This document shows, one piece after another, positions 32,290 through 45,600 of a DNA stretch of 62,000 bases. The position numbers and the translations under genes were made by a program. The notes under the pieces were generated by a model. That model saw only the letters and a program-made list of their open reading frames with translations. It did not search any database and was not told where the DNA came from. Position 1 is the stretch's first letter; every line of letters begins with the position of its first letter. Source of the stretch: Phoronis australis (taxonomy: Eukaryota > Phoronida > Phoronidae). The DNA is taken from NCBI GenBank assembly GCA_002633005.1, contig NMRA01000341.1, positions 203,474-265,473 on the forward strand. The letters run 5' to 3'.

Positions 32290-32730
32290 TATTGAACCGG
32301 AAGTCACTTTCAAGATGGCGGCTGTGCCGCATGTTCGCACAGTTACAATCGCTCTGGTGTCGTATTTTTAACGGGAAGAGCAAATGACTTGAATTTTTGC
32401 ATGTGGATTCCTGGTGTCGCATTTTTAACGGGAAGGGGAAATGACGTGAATTTTTGCATGTGGATTCCTTGAAGTATGGCCTTTCAAAAATTCTGCGAGA
32501 GCGTATTTCTCAGACTTACCGTTTTCGAGTTATTTGACTTTGAATTTCAAAAAAAACGGCAAATTTTCAATTTCTCGAAATTTTTTTGGATTTTTGCCAA
32601 ACTACCACTTTAGATAGAGTTTTGAACGGGCTTTCAGAAGATATTTTCCATTTTGCGCTACGACGTCTACTTTTTGAATTAGGATTCGAGATTTTCGGAT
32701 ACCGTTGTTCCTTTGGTCACCTATGCAAGC
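32290..32730 (+). repeat. ETS/YY1 repeat family, best copy
   Basis: Opens GAACCGGAAGTCACTTTCAA followed by AAGATGGCGGC, then a block of about 57 bp duplicated in tandem (32351-32466, around 'tttttaacgggaag'), then the shared 3' block with 'gggctttcagaagatatttt'. Parallel to 1830-2170. Confidence 0.65.
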
Positions 32731-33119
32731 ACGCAGTTGGCTGGCTTTCAGTTCACTTTGTTTTGGTTATGCCTAGTTGACCCAGACTGACCCAGCCAGC
32801 ACTGTTCTACTGTAGACTGGACCGTCATGTTGCGCCATCTATTGTTCTTTATTGTAGTTGATTGTATGCTCTCCATTTGATTTCTTCGTTAGTCATATGA
32901 ATGTTATCGTGTTATTCATAATTGCCGTCTTGATTGTCATGATTGTCGTCGTCTCCCGCATCGTCGTCTTTTCGATTAATTCTGCCAAGTGTCGCTCCTC
33001 CGAGCGCTCTCGTTTTTATGTCTGTTTCTTTCCATTAATTTACTTATCTTCCAAAACTACACAAAGAATCGTCACAAAATTGGGCAGATAAGTTCCTTGT
33101 GAGGTGTGAGCGGCCAACA
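32731..33119. other. Gene-free stretch upstream of RNF31 exons
   Basis: No RING1 CPxC-type exon was found here. Confidence 0.4.
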
Positions 33120-33355
33120 TAAAATTTCTGAAAATCTACCTGTGACGACTGCTGGAGGCAATTTTAGTTTCCTTTGGATCTGCCTCAATAGCTACCAAAG
33201 ATCTTCATGAAACTTGGGTTATGTGATGTGGATGAGGTGAACATACCTGAGTTTATTTTTAGGCAGATTCGGCTGATGTGGTGCCTCATAGTGGCAATGT
33301 TTTTTGCTTACATCAATATCTCCCATGTTCCTTGATCATTCTAAATAAATGTCTG
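33120..33355 (+). repeat. CTAGTGG modular repeat, small fragment
   Basis: Two cores (near 33140 and 33285, each followed by GGCAAT) about 145 bases apart, with the family phrase 'cttcatgaaacttgggtt'. Ends 140 bp before the first RNF31 exon. Confidence 0.5.
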
Positions 33356-33495
33356 TGATTGCAGTGCAGTGCTTTTACTAGCTGTTCCACTATTCAATGA
33401 TAATCAAACTTCACATTTCATCTCTAATAGCAATGTTTATCCAAGCTTTTTCTGTTAATCTGTTGTACGTCACTACACATGATTGGTTATTCCAG

Positions 33496-33669
33496 ATTTT
33501 AAACCTGGCACATTGCCAATGTAGCATTTGCAAAGACTGCATGATCCAGTACTTCACTGTAGCTGTGAAAGAAAAGCATGTGAGAGACTTTGTGTGTCCT
33601 GTTTGCCAGATACCTGACATTGACAATGAAGACGTAGCGGAAACTCACCTGCAGTTTTTGGATAACATG
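33496..33669 (+). CDS. RNF31: RNF31 exon: most of RING1
   Basis: Acceptor TTCCAG, 58 codons, donor [18 protein letters not shown] and FVCPVC supply later RING1 zinc ligands. The first two ligands should come from an upstream exon. An in-frame ATG at 33397 precedes the acceptor but would give a broken RING. Confidence 0.93.
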
Positions 33670-36600
33670 GTAAGTATAAAAATCTCACAAATTTCCGACA
33701 AAAATAATTGCAAAATACCATTTCCTCTTTTTCAAAGACTTCTAACATTTTTACAATGTCCACAATTTCTAAAAAGCCTTGTCTGATATCAGCTATGTTA
33801 TTGTGCCTTCTAATTGTCACTACTCCAAGGTCATGACCTTTTGCGCTTGGAACAGTTCAAAATATTTACAAAATAGGGATGCATTCCTCCTCTTAATGAA
33901 TTTCAAATTAGAAAATAATTTCTGTAACCTTAACAGTAACACTGACGATTGAACGGGTGACTTGACAAAGAGTTTTCAATAAAAATTTCTAGAATCGTGC
34001 ATTTTAATTTGACTGTCTGTAATTACTTATTGCTCAATATTATTTTGACTGTTCATGTAATTGGGTAATAAACCTTATATGCTATTTTGTGCATTTTACA
34101 TTGCTATAGCATCTACCTAGGAAATGGAGATTTACCACAGTATAAAAAGTATTCTTGAATGGTCAGATCTTGTCAGTTTCTGCGGTTTATTTATTTCGTA
34201 TTATTTTGTATCACTGTATGATTGTGGTTTTTTATTATGCACCCACATATTTTTATGTGGGTGCATATTGCCGTCATCTCTGTCTGGACGACCGGATCTT
34301 ATTAAAATTTAGCAACAGAGGGTGACAAGTTTCGGACTGACCCGAATACCGTTGTGCCCCCTAGTGGCAATTTTAGTTTTTTACGTTACTTTGCTTCTGT
34401 ATCTTCAAATGTCCTCAACCGATTTTCATGAAATTTGGCACATAGACATCTACTAATGAGGTAACTCTATCCTTTCGTTTTTGGATGGATTCGAGGCATT
34501 TTGTGCCATCTAATGGCCATTTTTACTATTTTCGAGTCCATTTTTGGTGTCCGCCCCCCTATCAACCAAACCACTCTAAGGATGATGGCAAAAATTGGCA
34601 TGTATGTTTTTACTATGAAGAAGACAGTTGACGATGATTTTCCGACGACTTCGACTACTGTGGGGCCTCCTAGTGGCAGTTTGGTTTGTTTTTGCGCCCA
34701 TGGCGGTATCTCCTAAATGCTCTACAGGATCTTTATTAAATATAAAAAATGTTTTCATGTGAAGTTGACAACAGACGACGACGACTTTCGGACAGATCGG
34801 ACTACAGGTGTGTCCTCTAATGGCAATTTTATTTTTTTACGTTTACATGTGTATCTTCAAAGGTCCTCAATGGATTTCTATAAATTTTGGCTCATAAGCA
34901 TCTATTATTGAGATGACGCTATCCTCCCATTTTCGGATGGATTCGAGGTATTTTGCGCCACCTAGTGGCCATTTTTACTGTTTTTGAGTCTGTTTTTTTG
35001 GCGTCCGCTCTCCATCAACTGAACCACTCTGAGGATGATTGTTAAAATTGGCATGTATGTTCTTACTATGAAGAGGACGGGTAATGATGATTTGCCGATG
35101 ACTTTGACTACTGTGGCGCCCCCTAGTGGTAGTTATGTTGGTTTTTGCGCCCATGGCTGTATCTCCTAAATACTCTACAGGATTTTTATTAAATGTAGCA
35201 AACGTGTATATATGAAGTTAACAACGGAAGACGATGACTTTCAGATGGGTTCGACTAACATTGCCCCCTAGTGCCAATTAATCATTTTTTCCTCTGTTTC
35301 TCTGAAGTTTCTGGACGAATTTTCATGAAATTTGTTAAATAGCTTTCTTTTCAAGAAACGGTAACATTTTTCAGTTTTCAAATGGATTCGACATATTTTG
35401 CGCCTTCTAGTGACCATTTTTACTGTTTTCCAGTCTGTTTTTGCCGTCCGCCCTCTGTCAACCAAACTCTTAGGATGATTGTGAAAATTGGCTTATATAT
35501 TCAATTTGTTAGTGTGAAGAGGACGGTTGACAATGATTTTCCGGCTTCAATTACTGTGGTGCCTCCTAGTGGTAGTATTTTGTGCCCTTAGCTGTATCTC
35601 CTAAGCCCTCTGCAGAATGTTTATTAAAGTTAGCATGTGTATTTATCTGACATTGACAACGGAAGACGACAATTTTCTGACAGATCCGATGAACCTTTGT
35701 CTCCTAATGGCAATTTCATTTTTTTCCGTTTTGCTAAATTTTCTTGATGGATTTTCAGGAAATGTGGTAAATAGCTTTCTTTTAAAAAATGGTGACATTT
35801 TTCAGTTTTTTTGATGGATTTGAAATATTTTGCACTATCTAGTGGCCATCTTTATGATACAAATAAACACCCTAGAAGCACACCATTTGTGGTACATTCG
35901 TGGGTGCATTTCAACACTCTGCGTTGCTCTCGTTACGTCTTCACGTGATAATGTTTTCAACTGAAGGCTATTATATGTTTTTGTTCCCAACTGTTTTAAT
36001 CTTTGTTTTTTTATTTAATTAGTTACACTTTATCATGGATAAGCACACATACAACTTATTCACACAAAAGCTTCGGGACTGGAACCTGATGAAAGACCCT
36101 AACTTCAGGTGGTGTGCTCATGTATGTATCTAAACTCCAACATTTTAACAAAAATAGATTTGTTGTGTGTTTGAAATTACTGAACATTAGGTTAACATTA
36201 GTTTAAAGTGAAGCTTTTCTTTGCACAGGTTGCCATGTGAAAGTTTAATTAGCAGAAGCTGAATTCATTTCCCCTCAGAAAGTCGTGACGTTAAGTATCT
36301 GTATTGAGTAAGAGACTCTGTGTGCAACTGGGATCACACTGAGGCAGTAAAAATGGTGATGGCGACATCCTGTTGCTCCCAACTTGTTCGATTCTATAGC
36401 CCAACAACAAGTTGGGAAGTTTACCCCTGTAGCCAATATCTTACATGACTGCTTAACTCCATTCTGGCACTTATGGTTGGAGAGCCTGCGCTCTTTTGTT
36501 CGATAATTGCTCCAATCTCTGATCAGATCATATCTAGCCGGACTGGACTGGGCTGATAAAAATGAAAGTTAAGTTAAACCAATAGCATTTCTGAATTCCT

Positions 36601-39600
36601 TGTCAAATGCTGATCATGTTAAGTTTTTGAATCACCAAAATCGCCCAACTACAACAGAATTTAAGACAATCTATTCTGTCCAAACGGATTACCAACACAC
36701 AGGGTTTGACTGTGTTCATAGGCGTTAGGTAATAGCGTAAAACCACCATAGGTTTCCTTTGAAGCCTGGGAGATAATTGGCCTGCTTGTTGTCATAAGGG
36801 ACAAAAGACTGAGCTGGGCAGTTAACAAAAGAGCCAGATGTTCAGCATCCCTCCCCTCTGAAAAAAGTTACTGAACGACAGAATGCTGTAATGTTATGTC
36901 AACTTTAAGTTGTGACAATATTAATTTTTTTACTCTAGATATTTTTTAAAAAATTGGCAACTGTCTAAAATTAATGTTGTTGTCCGAGATATTAGTACAT
37001 TGTATACTTGCACTGACTATTCAGTGGTTATGTTAAAATTTCATTAATTTCGGAAAAAAGTAATTTCCAGAATTGCCCCTTTTCATTTCTCAAGAGCTCT
37101 TTACATTGAACTCATAGAACACACTTTGTATGAAGAGAACTGCGTATGTTGATCAAGCAATTTGATTAAAAATTTGGTGCTTCTTTTTTTGTTGACTGAA
37201 ATTCATCTTCTTAATTGGTGAGATTTTACCTTAGTGAAGACATTCTGTCATCTTACACTTTTTATTTGTTCTGTAGTGTCAGTGTGGCTTTTTATACAAT
37301 GGGAATCGGCTGAAGATGGGCTGCCCACACTGCACAAAGTTCACTTGTTTCAAGTGCAAGCGACCTGTGAGTATCATGTGTTTGGAGTGACATCTGTTGG
37401 CTGATGTGCTGAACATGGCCTCTAGGCAATTTTTGCCTAAGCAAAGAAATAAATTGTTTGAGTAAAGAACATGTTGGTGGAAGGTAGTGCAATGCCATGT
37501 GTAGAGGGGAGTGAGGATGACGTCTTTACTCCAACATTCTCTTATTACAGGACTGACTAACTACTGTACAACACCACCTTTTTGCAATTCTAGCTAACTG
37601 TGCCATGTAAGGTGTACAAGTCACACTTCATAGAACAGTTTGGCTTGAGTTGTATAATAAACCATTCTAACTAACTGTGCCATGTAAGGTGAAAACACAG
37701 TCAAGCAGATTCCTGGCAGTTTTAATTTTATGTGGTTTAAGTGACAACATTTCCTTTAAATTAAGTGACCATTCCGTGACGTGGAATTATTCACAGATCA
37801 ACTGACCCTGTGCCCATTTTCAACACATCCTGCAAATTCCATCTAAACATGCTATGAACATTCCCACTAAATAAAATTGGTTCTAACCCCGGTGTTTAAG
37901 GTAAACGGCGGGGTATGGAAAATTGAACTAGACCGTATTTATCCACCTTGGCTGAGACCCGCTCGGCTCATGCTCAAAGGGATGCCGCCAAGCTGCTCTA
38001 TTCATCGAGTCACGAGCGAGGATAATTGACTTCGCTCATGCGGATATGATCAGCTGATTACAGTCTAGCCTAACAACTGTACTTTTTATGGAGAGAATTT
38101 TACGTAGTTTTTACTGTAATATTTGAAAAGAGGAGCGAAAACAAATACGAATACAACTTTGAATTTTTCAAATCGGCCCAGGATAAGAGATTTTGCAACA
38201 CAGCAACACTCACGATTACTTTCATTCGGCGCGCACTAATACAAAAATATAGGACCCAAGTTATTTAGATTTTGGAACACATGCATTGCAATATTCAAAA
38301 TACTTTTATTATGAATCTTACAAGCTGTAAAACGACGTTGTTAATTTCATTGTGTTCATTCATTGTCATCCGTCAAATCGGCAATTTCCGAGATGTGATC
38401 TGCGGCGTGCGCGTATGTGTACAAAACACGTGATTGTTATGTTCCTGGAGTACGAAAATTAAGAAGGCTTTAACATGCCGTTATTATTGACAGGGACACG
38501 ATAAAACGAATTTGGATTTTGACTATAGTCTTGATACAGCGATCTGACTGACCACTGCGTCAGTGTCTCCGTTAGACCCAGAAATTGCACACAGCCCGGG
38601 TAGTTCATTTCGTCCCCAACATGTAGATCGAGCCTTGGACTATTAATACTCCACGGCAGAGCTAACGACAGTCGGCCTGTGCACACAAAATCTGTGAGTT
38701 AACCAGCACTCACCTTGCACGTTACAGCCGTTTAAGTGAAAAACAATCTAGTAAACGCCATTTTCTTGCATAATCCTCCGCCTTTTGTAACAAAAAAGTC
38801 TATCGTCGATGACCCGCACACGCACGCTCACTCACTCTCATACACAGACGACCTTCAAAACAAACGTCACGTGACAACAACATGTGTGTTCATCCAGAGA
38901 TTTTTCTCTTGTTGTGGAGTACGATGTAGCGCACATTTGGACTTAATCGCAATTAATCTGGACTCCACATGAACTTTAAAAATTGTAAAACATCAGGAAG
39001 ATTTCAGGTAATTTGTTGAGTCGAAACTATATTTTTATTCAAGAGTACAAGTTTTCCTATTGACGATGGCGATTCAGCGGCGACGCATCAGTCGGCAAGT
39101 TTTCGCCCTGTGATGAGCACAATTTTTTGAAAAATTATCGTAATTTAACAACGGAAGTTCATAGCAATGCACCACAATTTTGTAGAAAGACTGTCATAGG
39201 CTAAAAATTCGTCACAAAGCGTAAATTTTATGAATCCTAGCTTCCGATTTTACCCGTTTGGGAAACCGGCTTTCAACTGCCGTAGGCTACAATAAGAATC
39301 CCCTCCCCGTGAAATGATTTTTTCTAAGCGTTTATTAGAGCCAATACAGTATACAGCTTTCCACCAAGGCTAGGTGATACTACGACATTATTCTTTGTTG
39401 CATTAGTAACTGGTCTTGGCTAATATTATCATTTTATGGCCTGGTCATCCATTCAGCCAAAAGTAGTTCCAGAGGTGGCTTATCAGCCAATTATTCACGC
39501 ATGCTGACTCACAATAGAAGCCTGATAAGAGTGAAGGTGGATAAATGCGGTGTTCCTACAGTTTCTTGTTTTAGTGGATGTGTTCACGACATGAAGTGAA

Positions 39601-42600
39601 CTCACCCATTAAGTCAGTATTTGCTACCACAATCAAAGTAGAAAAGCTCTGACGCAGGCTGGTTTCACCATGATGCATGAATCTGCCTTGGTATATGTTA
39701 ACCCCATTTTTTTGTTTTTCTCTCTAGTGTAAACATACCTGCTTGGGTTTAAGTTCACACATTATACGTCATACTTCACAATTATAGTAATATTTTTTAA
39801 GATATAACAGTGACATTATGAAATACACCTTCTTATCACTTGGCAATGGAATAGTTGGTGAACAACGCTCTTTTATAAATTCTTAGCGACCATCATACTG
39901 TCAAGTTGCCAGTGTTGTGCGATGGGATATTCAATCGTTCTGTATGTCTTGAAGCATCCCCAAAACAAAAAATGGGGACGTCTTGCACACTGAAGGAAGC
40001 CTTACTCTCATGATGCTAAAAAGATGCACAATGAATGTTTCCTATTTCAACTGACTTCTCCTAGTGTTCGTTTTTCCTAGGAAGGTGGAACAAAGCTATG
40101 TGTGAGAACCCAGTTACAAGCGTTGTATATTAATCATGTGTGTAGTGTTTTTAAATTCTAAGTCATCGTGTAGTGTGAAGCCCAATTTATGTATACAATA
40201 CATAATAATATGACTTGTATAGATACGCACAGGCACAGACACAAATGTCTGATACAAGCCCTCCCCTGTTTTTGGAAATTCCCTAATTGGCAGGAAATAG
40301 GCTAATTCCTGGATGGATCTGGCAACATTATTTCCTGAATGATCTGTATGATATAGAAATCATTTACTATTAGTATAGTATGGGCAGACTGTAGAGGAAT
40401 ATTTTGGTTGCTTGCGTAATTGATGTATATTTTAGGCAGTAAAGAAATACCCGTTCTATACATGAACAGCTCTCATTTGTCTAGCAGCTTTTTGTTGTTG
40501 GGGGAAAGCTCAGAAGCTTTTTTTTGCTAATGACTTTCAAATCCAACATATTTAAGTTATTTTAAGTAAGCACGATTGACATTTTTTGTCAGTGGGAAGA
40601 TCAGCACGAGGACATCACTTGTGAACAGTTTCAAGAGTGGAAAGAGCAGAATGATCCTGAGCTTCAGGCTGCTGGATTGGCACGCCATCTAGAGGAGAAT
40701 GGAATAGGTAGGCGTGGTGGGAGGGGAAATCAAAACTTCAGTTTTTCAGTGAACAATTACGTCCACCTTTTCACTCTTTTGAATGACCAGCCTATTTAAA
40801 TCGTTGACTATTCCGGGTCCCTAAGATTTCATCAGAAACATTGTGTTACGGCCTAGCAACTAAAGGTAATGTTTTGATAAATGCAATTCAAGACAAAAGT
40901 AATCAGACAAAGTAACATTTTCTCATCGTGATTGTAATAAAATTTTAATAACAGAGAATAGCATAACCACCTTTACTAATTTTCCTGTTAAGTGCCGTTC
41001 GTTCTTGGTCATGAGGGAAAACTACTCTGATGAAGAATTCAGCTTTTGCCCAGATGTCATGGCGGGGAATTCTGGGTCATTTTGTTTGAATACTTTTGAA
41101 TTGTGCAGTTGTAGGTTTTGAGAGTTTAGGATAGATGAAATATTAATTGTAGTTTGGTTTATCAAAAATGGAGGAAAATTATGCTTGTGCCATAATACTC
41201 CAAGTTAGTGCTGTAGGGAGAGTAGAAGTGAATAAATTTTGTGCAGTGATGTCTTTCATTGAGGAAACAAAGTCTGTGATAATTTGCATAACAGCGGAAA
41301 GAAAGAAACATTATGTATTTGATTTTTTGTACTTTCAGATAAGAGTTATGTTTATTTTTCTCCTCAGATTGCCCAAAGTGTCAGTTTCGTTATGCTCTCG
41401 CCAGAGGAGGCTGCATGCACTTCAAGTGTACACAATGTCGACACGAGTTCTGTGCTGGCTGCTATCACCCGTTTAAACAAGGAGCGGTAAGTTTAATGAA
41501 ATAATGCAAAGTTTCTTCAAATTAGAACACAATATGACAGAACAGTGATATCCAGTTTTATCCAAATTTCGACATTGATCAAATACATGGTGACAGTTTG
41601 AGCGTAGTTTGCGTTTTCCTTGACTAGAGACGAGTGTTTCCCGACTGTGAGTTGCCTTCCTCCTCAGATGCAGAATCAGTTTCCTGGTCTTTTTCTCGTC
41701 TCGCTTGCTCAAGCTTAAAAGTAGTCATTTTTAGTTTCTTTTTGATGCACTTATCCGATTTCTTCCACTTTGGCATTGCACTTAAAACACAAGGGTACTG
41801 CTTCGCTTTTTTGGCATTTTGCTGTCTTAATAAAATGCTCTGGGTATAGGTGAACATTTCAGATTTTGGTGTGAGCATTCACGTTGAAATACGCTGGATT
41901 TCTTTTCATTTTTGTGATCTTTTGGGAAAGGAGGGGCTTATAGTCTATAGGTAGTTAAAAAATAATAGATCTACACTTTTCCGCCGAATTTTCGTATTCA
42001 CCTTAACAAGAAAAATGTGGCATTTTTGTTCTGGCTGTACAGGCACTTATGACGTTGTCTTTATTCAACCCCCAATTCAAGTCACAAGACATCGCACGTG
42101 CATGTTTGCCAATTTGGTCTATTGGAAAAATGAAAACTTGACAGTTTCGACTGTTATTTTTGGTATAATGATGAGCTTGAGATCTTTTTTCCATATGTCT
42201 TTCTTAATGTTGTATTATGGAGCTTTCTTTAACAAATGTTTAAACTTAACACCTGCCATGTGTTCTTCTGCTTTAGACATTGCACTGGTGAACAAACGTA
42301 CATTACTCAAAATTACGTCGTCACATATATCAAGTTCCTTGATTTGTTCATTTTGTCAAGAGACCACCTTCAAGTTATTTGAAGTAATTTGTTTTTTAAA
42401 CTTTATTTTAATGAAATTGCATTGATTGTCTCTGATAGTTTTGCAAGGTTCATGCTTGTTATGTTCCTCTGATGCTCTTTAACCAACCATCTTCCCAGTG
42501 TGTACCATGCTTACCTGTATATTCACTATTTTTTGATTTTACAACTTTACCTTATTCATGGTCTTAGTAAATGACCTTTTATCACTCACATGCACCTTGT

Positions 42601-45600
42601 TTTCCCATCTGGGAACATAGCTTCATGGACCCGCCTGGGCTCCCTGTTTCTCTATCATATGTGTGTCAGTCGAACATGAATTTAATATTATTGCAAACAT
42701 CCACTTCTTTTGCTCTCATTCTCTCTAGAACTGCGGACAATTCAAGATGTGTGAGAAAAGTGGTCTTCATTGTCATCATCCAAGAGATTGTCTTTATTAC
42801 ATGAGAGACAACGACGTGCCGCAACTGCAGAAACTGTTGACGGTAAGTCAATGTTATGTGCTTACGCAAGCTGAGCTGCTTACATGTACATAGTACTGCA
42901 AGCCAATCTGTTTACATGTACATAGTACTGCAAGCCAATCTGTTTACATGTACATAGTACTGCAAGCCAATCTGTTTATATGTACATAGTACTGCAAACC
43001 GAGCTGCTTACAGGTACATAGTACTGCAAGCCAAGCTGCAACCACATTACAAACAAAGTTTGTGAAAGTTCAAGACGAGAGTGGTGTTCAAATGCAGGCA
43101 TTATTACGGTGTTTTGTTGAGCGTTCCTTGCAGCCTTTTTTCCAGCATTACTCACTGATAGGCCAATTGTCTACGAGGCTTCAAAGAGTCGGTGCCTATG
43201 TGAAAATTGCTCTGCTCCACACAAAAGAAACTTTTATAAGCATTTGTAATATTGGTGCCTGTTGATACTAACTTGTATTTCTTGTCCTGATCAACAAAGT
43301 ACATGGTAACATGAAATGAAATGAGTTGATTATGATTATCGTCACGAACAGCATAGGTTCCGAAGATTAGTTTCTTCCCTATTTTTATAATGGCGTATCC
43401 TGTGGAGCTCCTGGTTTGTTATGTTGCAAATTTGTCATCACAAAATATTACGACCCAACACGACACCCTTCTGCTATTGAAATTTGTCCCGATTCTAATG
43501 CGCAAAAATTTTAAAGCTTGTAGACACTTTCATGTCCCATGTTACAACCAAGTATGAAACATTGCTGCAGAAGCTTTAACTCTGTGTTGAATGTTAATGT
43601 AAAGCTGGGATTATCAGATTGATAATTAACTTAGAATATCTTTCAAAATAAAGTGGACAGTGTCAAAATTTGACAAAGTTTCAGGGAACAAAACTGCAAC
43701 TAAATCTCCGTTTTTGACCAGAATCTGTGTCAATTCTGGCTAAATCTCGACAAAATCATGAGTTGTTGCTACATCCATGTTGTCAAAATCACAACAACTT
43801 ACTGCGCAAGTCCGTTATGTAAATAAACAATTGGTTGCTAGGCGCTATAATGTGGCATTAAACTCCGACAGAAGACCGACAAAAACGCTATTGCAACAAA
43901 AACTCAACTGCCAATTAAATAATTCTGTCAACATGGGAATCCAAGTTTGGCAGAGTTTTGTCAAAGTCTGTCAAGTTTATTTTGAAAACTATTAGTACAC
44001 AACAGAGATTTTGTCAATAGTATAAATTCTGTTGGAGGGGAGTTCATGAATATCCTCTAAAATTACTTTATGCTAATTTTGCCTTAGTCAAATATTACTG
44101 AGTTAATAGTGTTCTTCACACCCTTCATGTTTCAGGACAATAACGTTGAATTTGGCACTCAGCTAAACGCAGGCGTGGCAGATCATGCCAGGTGTCGAGT
44201 AATGGAACAGAAAGAAACTGTGGATGGACTCAAGGATGAGCGTTGCAGCAAAGACGTACCAGAAGGGTACGCTGGACTATGCGAGTGAGTGCTCTTGCTA
44301 GACCTCCAGAGAGAACGAATCATGTTAAATCTTGACCAAAATTTGTGTTAATTAATTCAGAAATGTACGTGGATTTAATTTTGACAATGTTTGTGAAGAG
44401 TGTCTTGTAACTGGAATTACTTTTGGGTGGTTTTATTTATTAGAATTATTTTTCAAATTTTAAACTGAAACTTTGATACAGTTGGACTGAACTGAGCCCA
44501 GCTTATAAAGGCGTCCCTTTTTTGTTTTAATTGCAAATTTGAGAGTTTTTTAGAATCAAATTTTGTTTATCGTTGCACCGACTTTTTGTCAGAAACACTC
44601 AGTCTAGTATAATTGTGACAATCTCTTACTGCATTGAAGTCAGCAGTTAGGTAAGTAGGTGAGAGGGTATGTGTGGCTTTGTACACCGTAAAGTTTAAAT
44701 GAAAGGCATGCCTGCTAACCAGGGAGCACCAACAAAGTGTATCGAGGAGGTCAGAAAAAGGAAAGTTATTATGAAGGCCACTATAGTTGAGTATTAGCCT
44801 CCCAGCCTTGTTTTGTATTTTTGAAGTCTATCCTGGAGGAGTATCAGCCTCCCAGCCTTGTTTTGTATTTTTGAAGTCTATCCTGGAGGTATGATGCACA
44901 GTTACTCCACACAATATGGTAATCAAAGCGTAGTACAATTAGACTCCTGTACATAGTCTGAAGAGTAGCCTGATCCGATACCTCCCAATCCGCTGAGAAA
45001 GTTTTTTACACACATACTCCACATGTTCGTCCCATGATAAATTTTTATCAATTTACACTCAAATATTTAAATTTCTCAGTGCTTTCCAGCTGGGTGCCGT
45101 CGACAGTAATAGCAATGTTGCTTGGAGACAACACAGCTAGCCTCTGTCTGCTACTAATAGTCTGATGGCTGTTTACATGTTGTTATAATGGTAAAATCTC
45201 ACTAATGCAGAACACAATGTGGCTGACAAGTGAACATTCTATCAATTTTTTTCATTTCTCCATGGAAGATATCTATTAACACCAAATTGACGGTTATCCG
45301 TGTTCAAAGTACAGTACCGTAACTATCCTCTATCAAATGAGTGTTTTGAGAAGTTGTGGGCATTCACTACAATGTTATAAGCTCTTGAAAATATAAAAAG
45401 GCAATTTTAGCAATGATTTTTGTTGTGAATTGACAATATTTTACTGTCATTGGGTTTTAAAGACCTACGTGCTTTTGCTGCCCATTCATTCCTGTATGGT
45501 GTTACAAAATAATATACCGGTAAACTACCTTAGTTTTCTTGTTCTCTCGTTCGCTCCCTTTTAATTTTACATTGCTGGTATCATGCCACTTTTTATTCGA

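Noticed and set aside
33397-33786. 129-aa ORF as a complete small RING protein
   Set aside because: It reads through an acceptor and a donor; the central 58 codons are an exon of RNF31 and the ends are intron.
42015-42425. 136-aa + strand ORF in RNF31 intron
   Set aside because: Hydrophobic and Cys/Phe-rich with no motif; opposite strand looks more protein-like.
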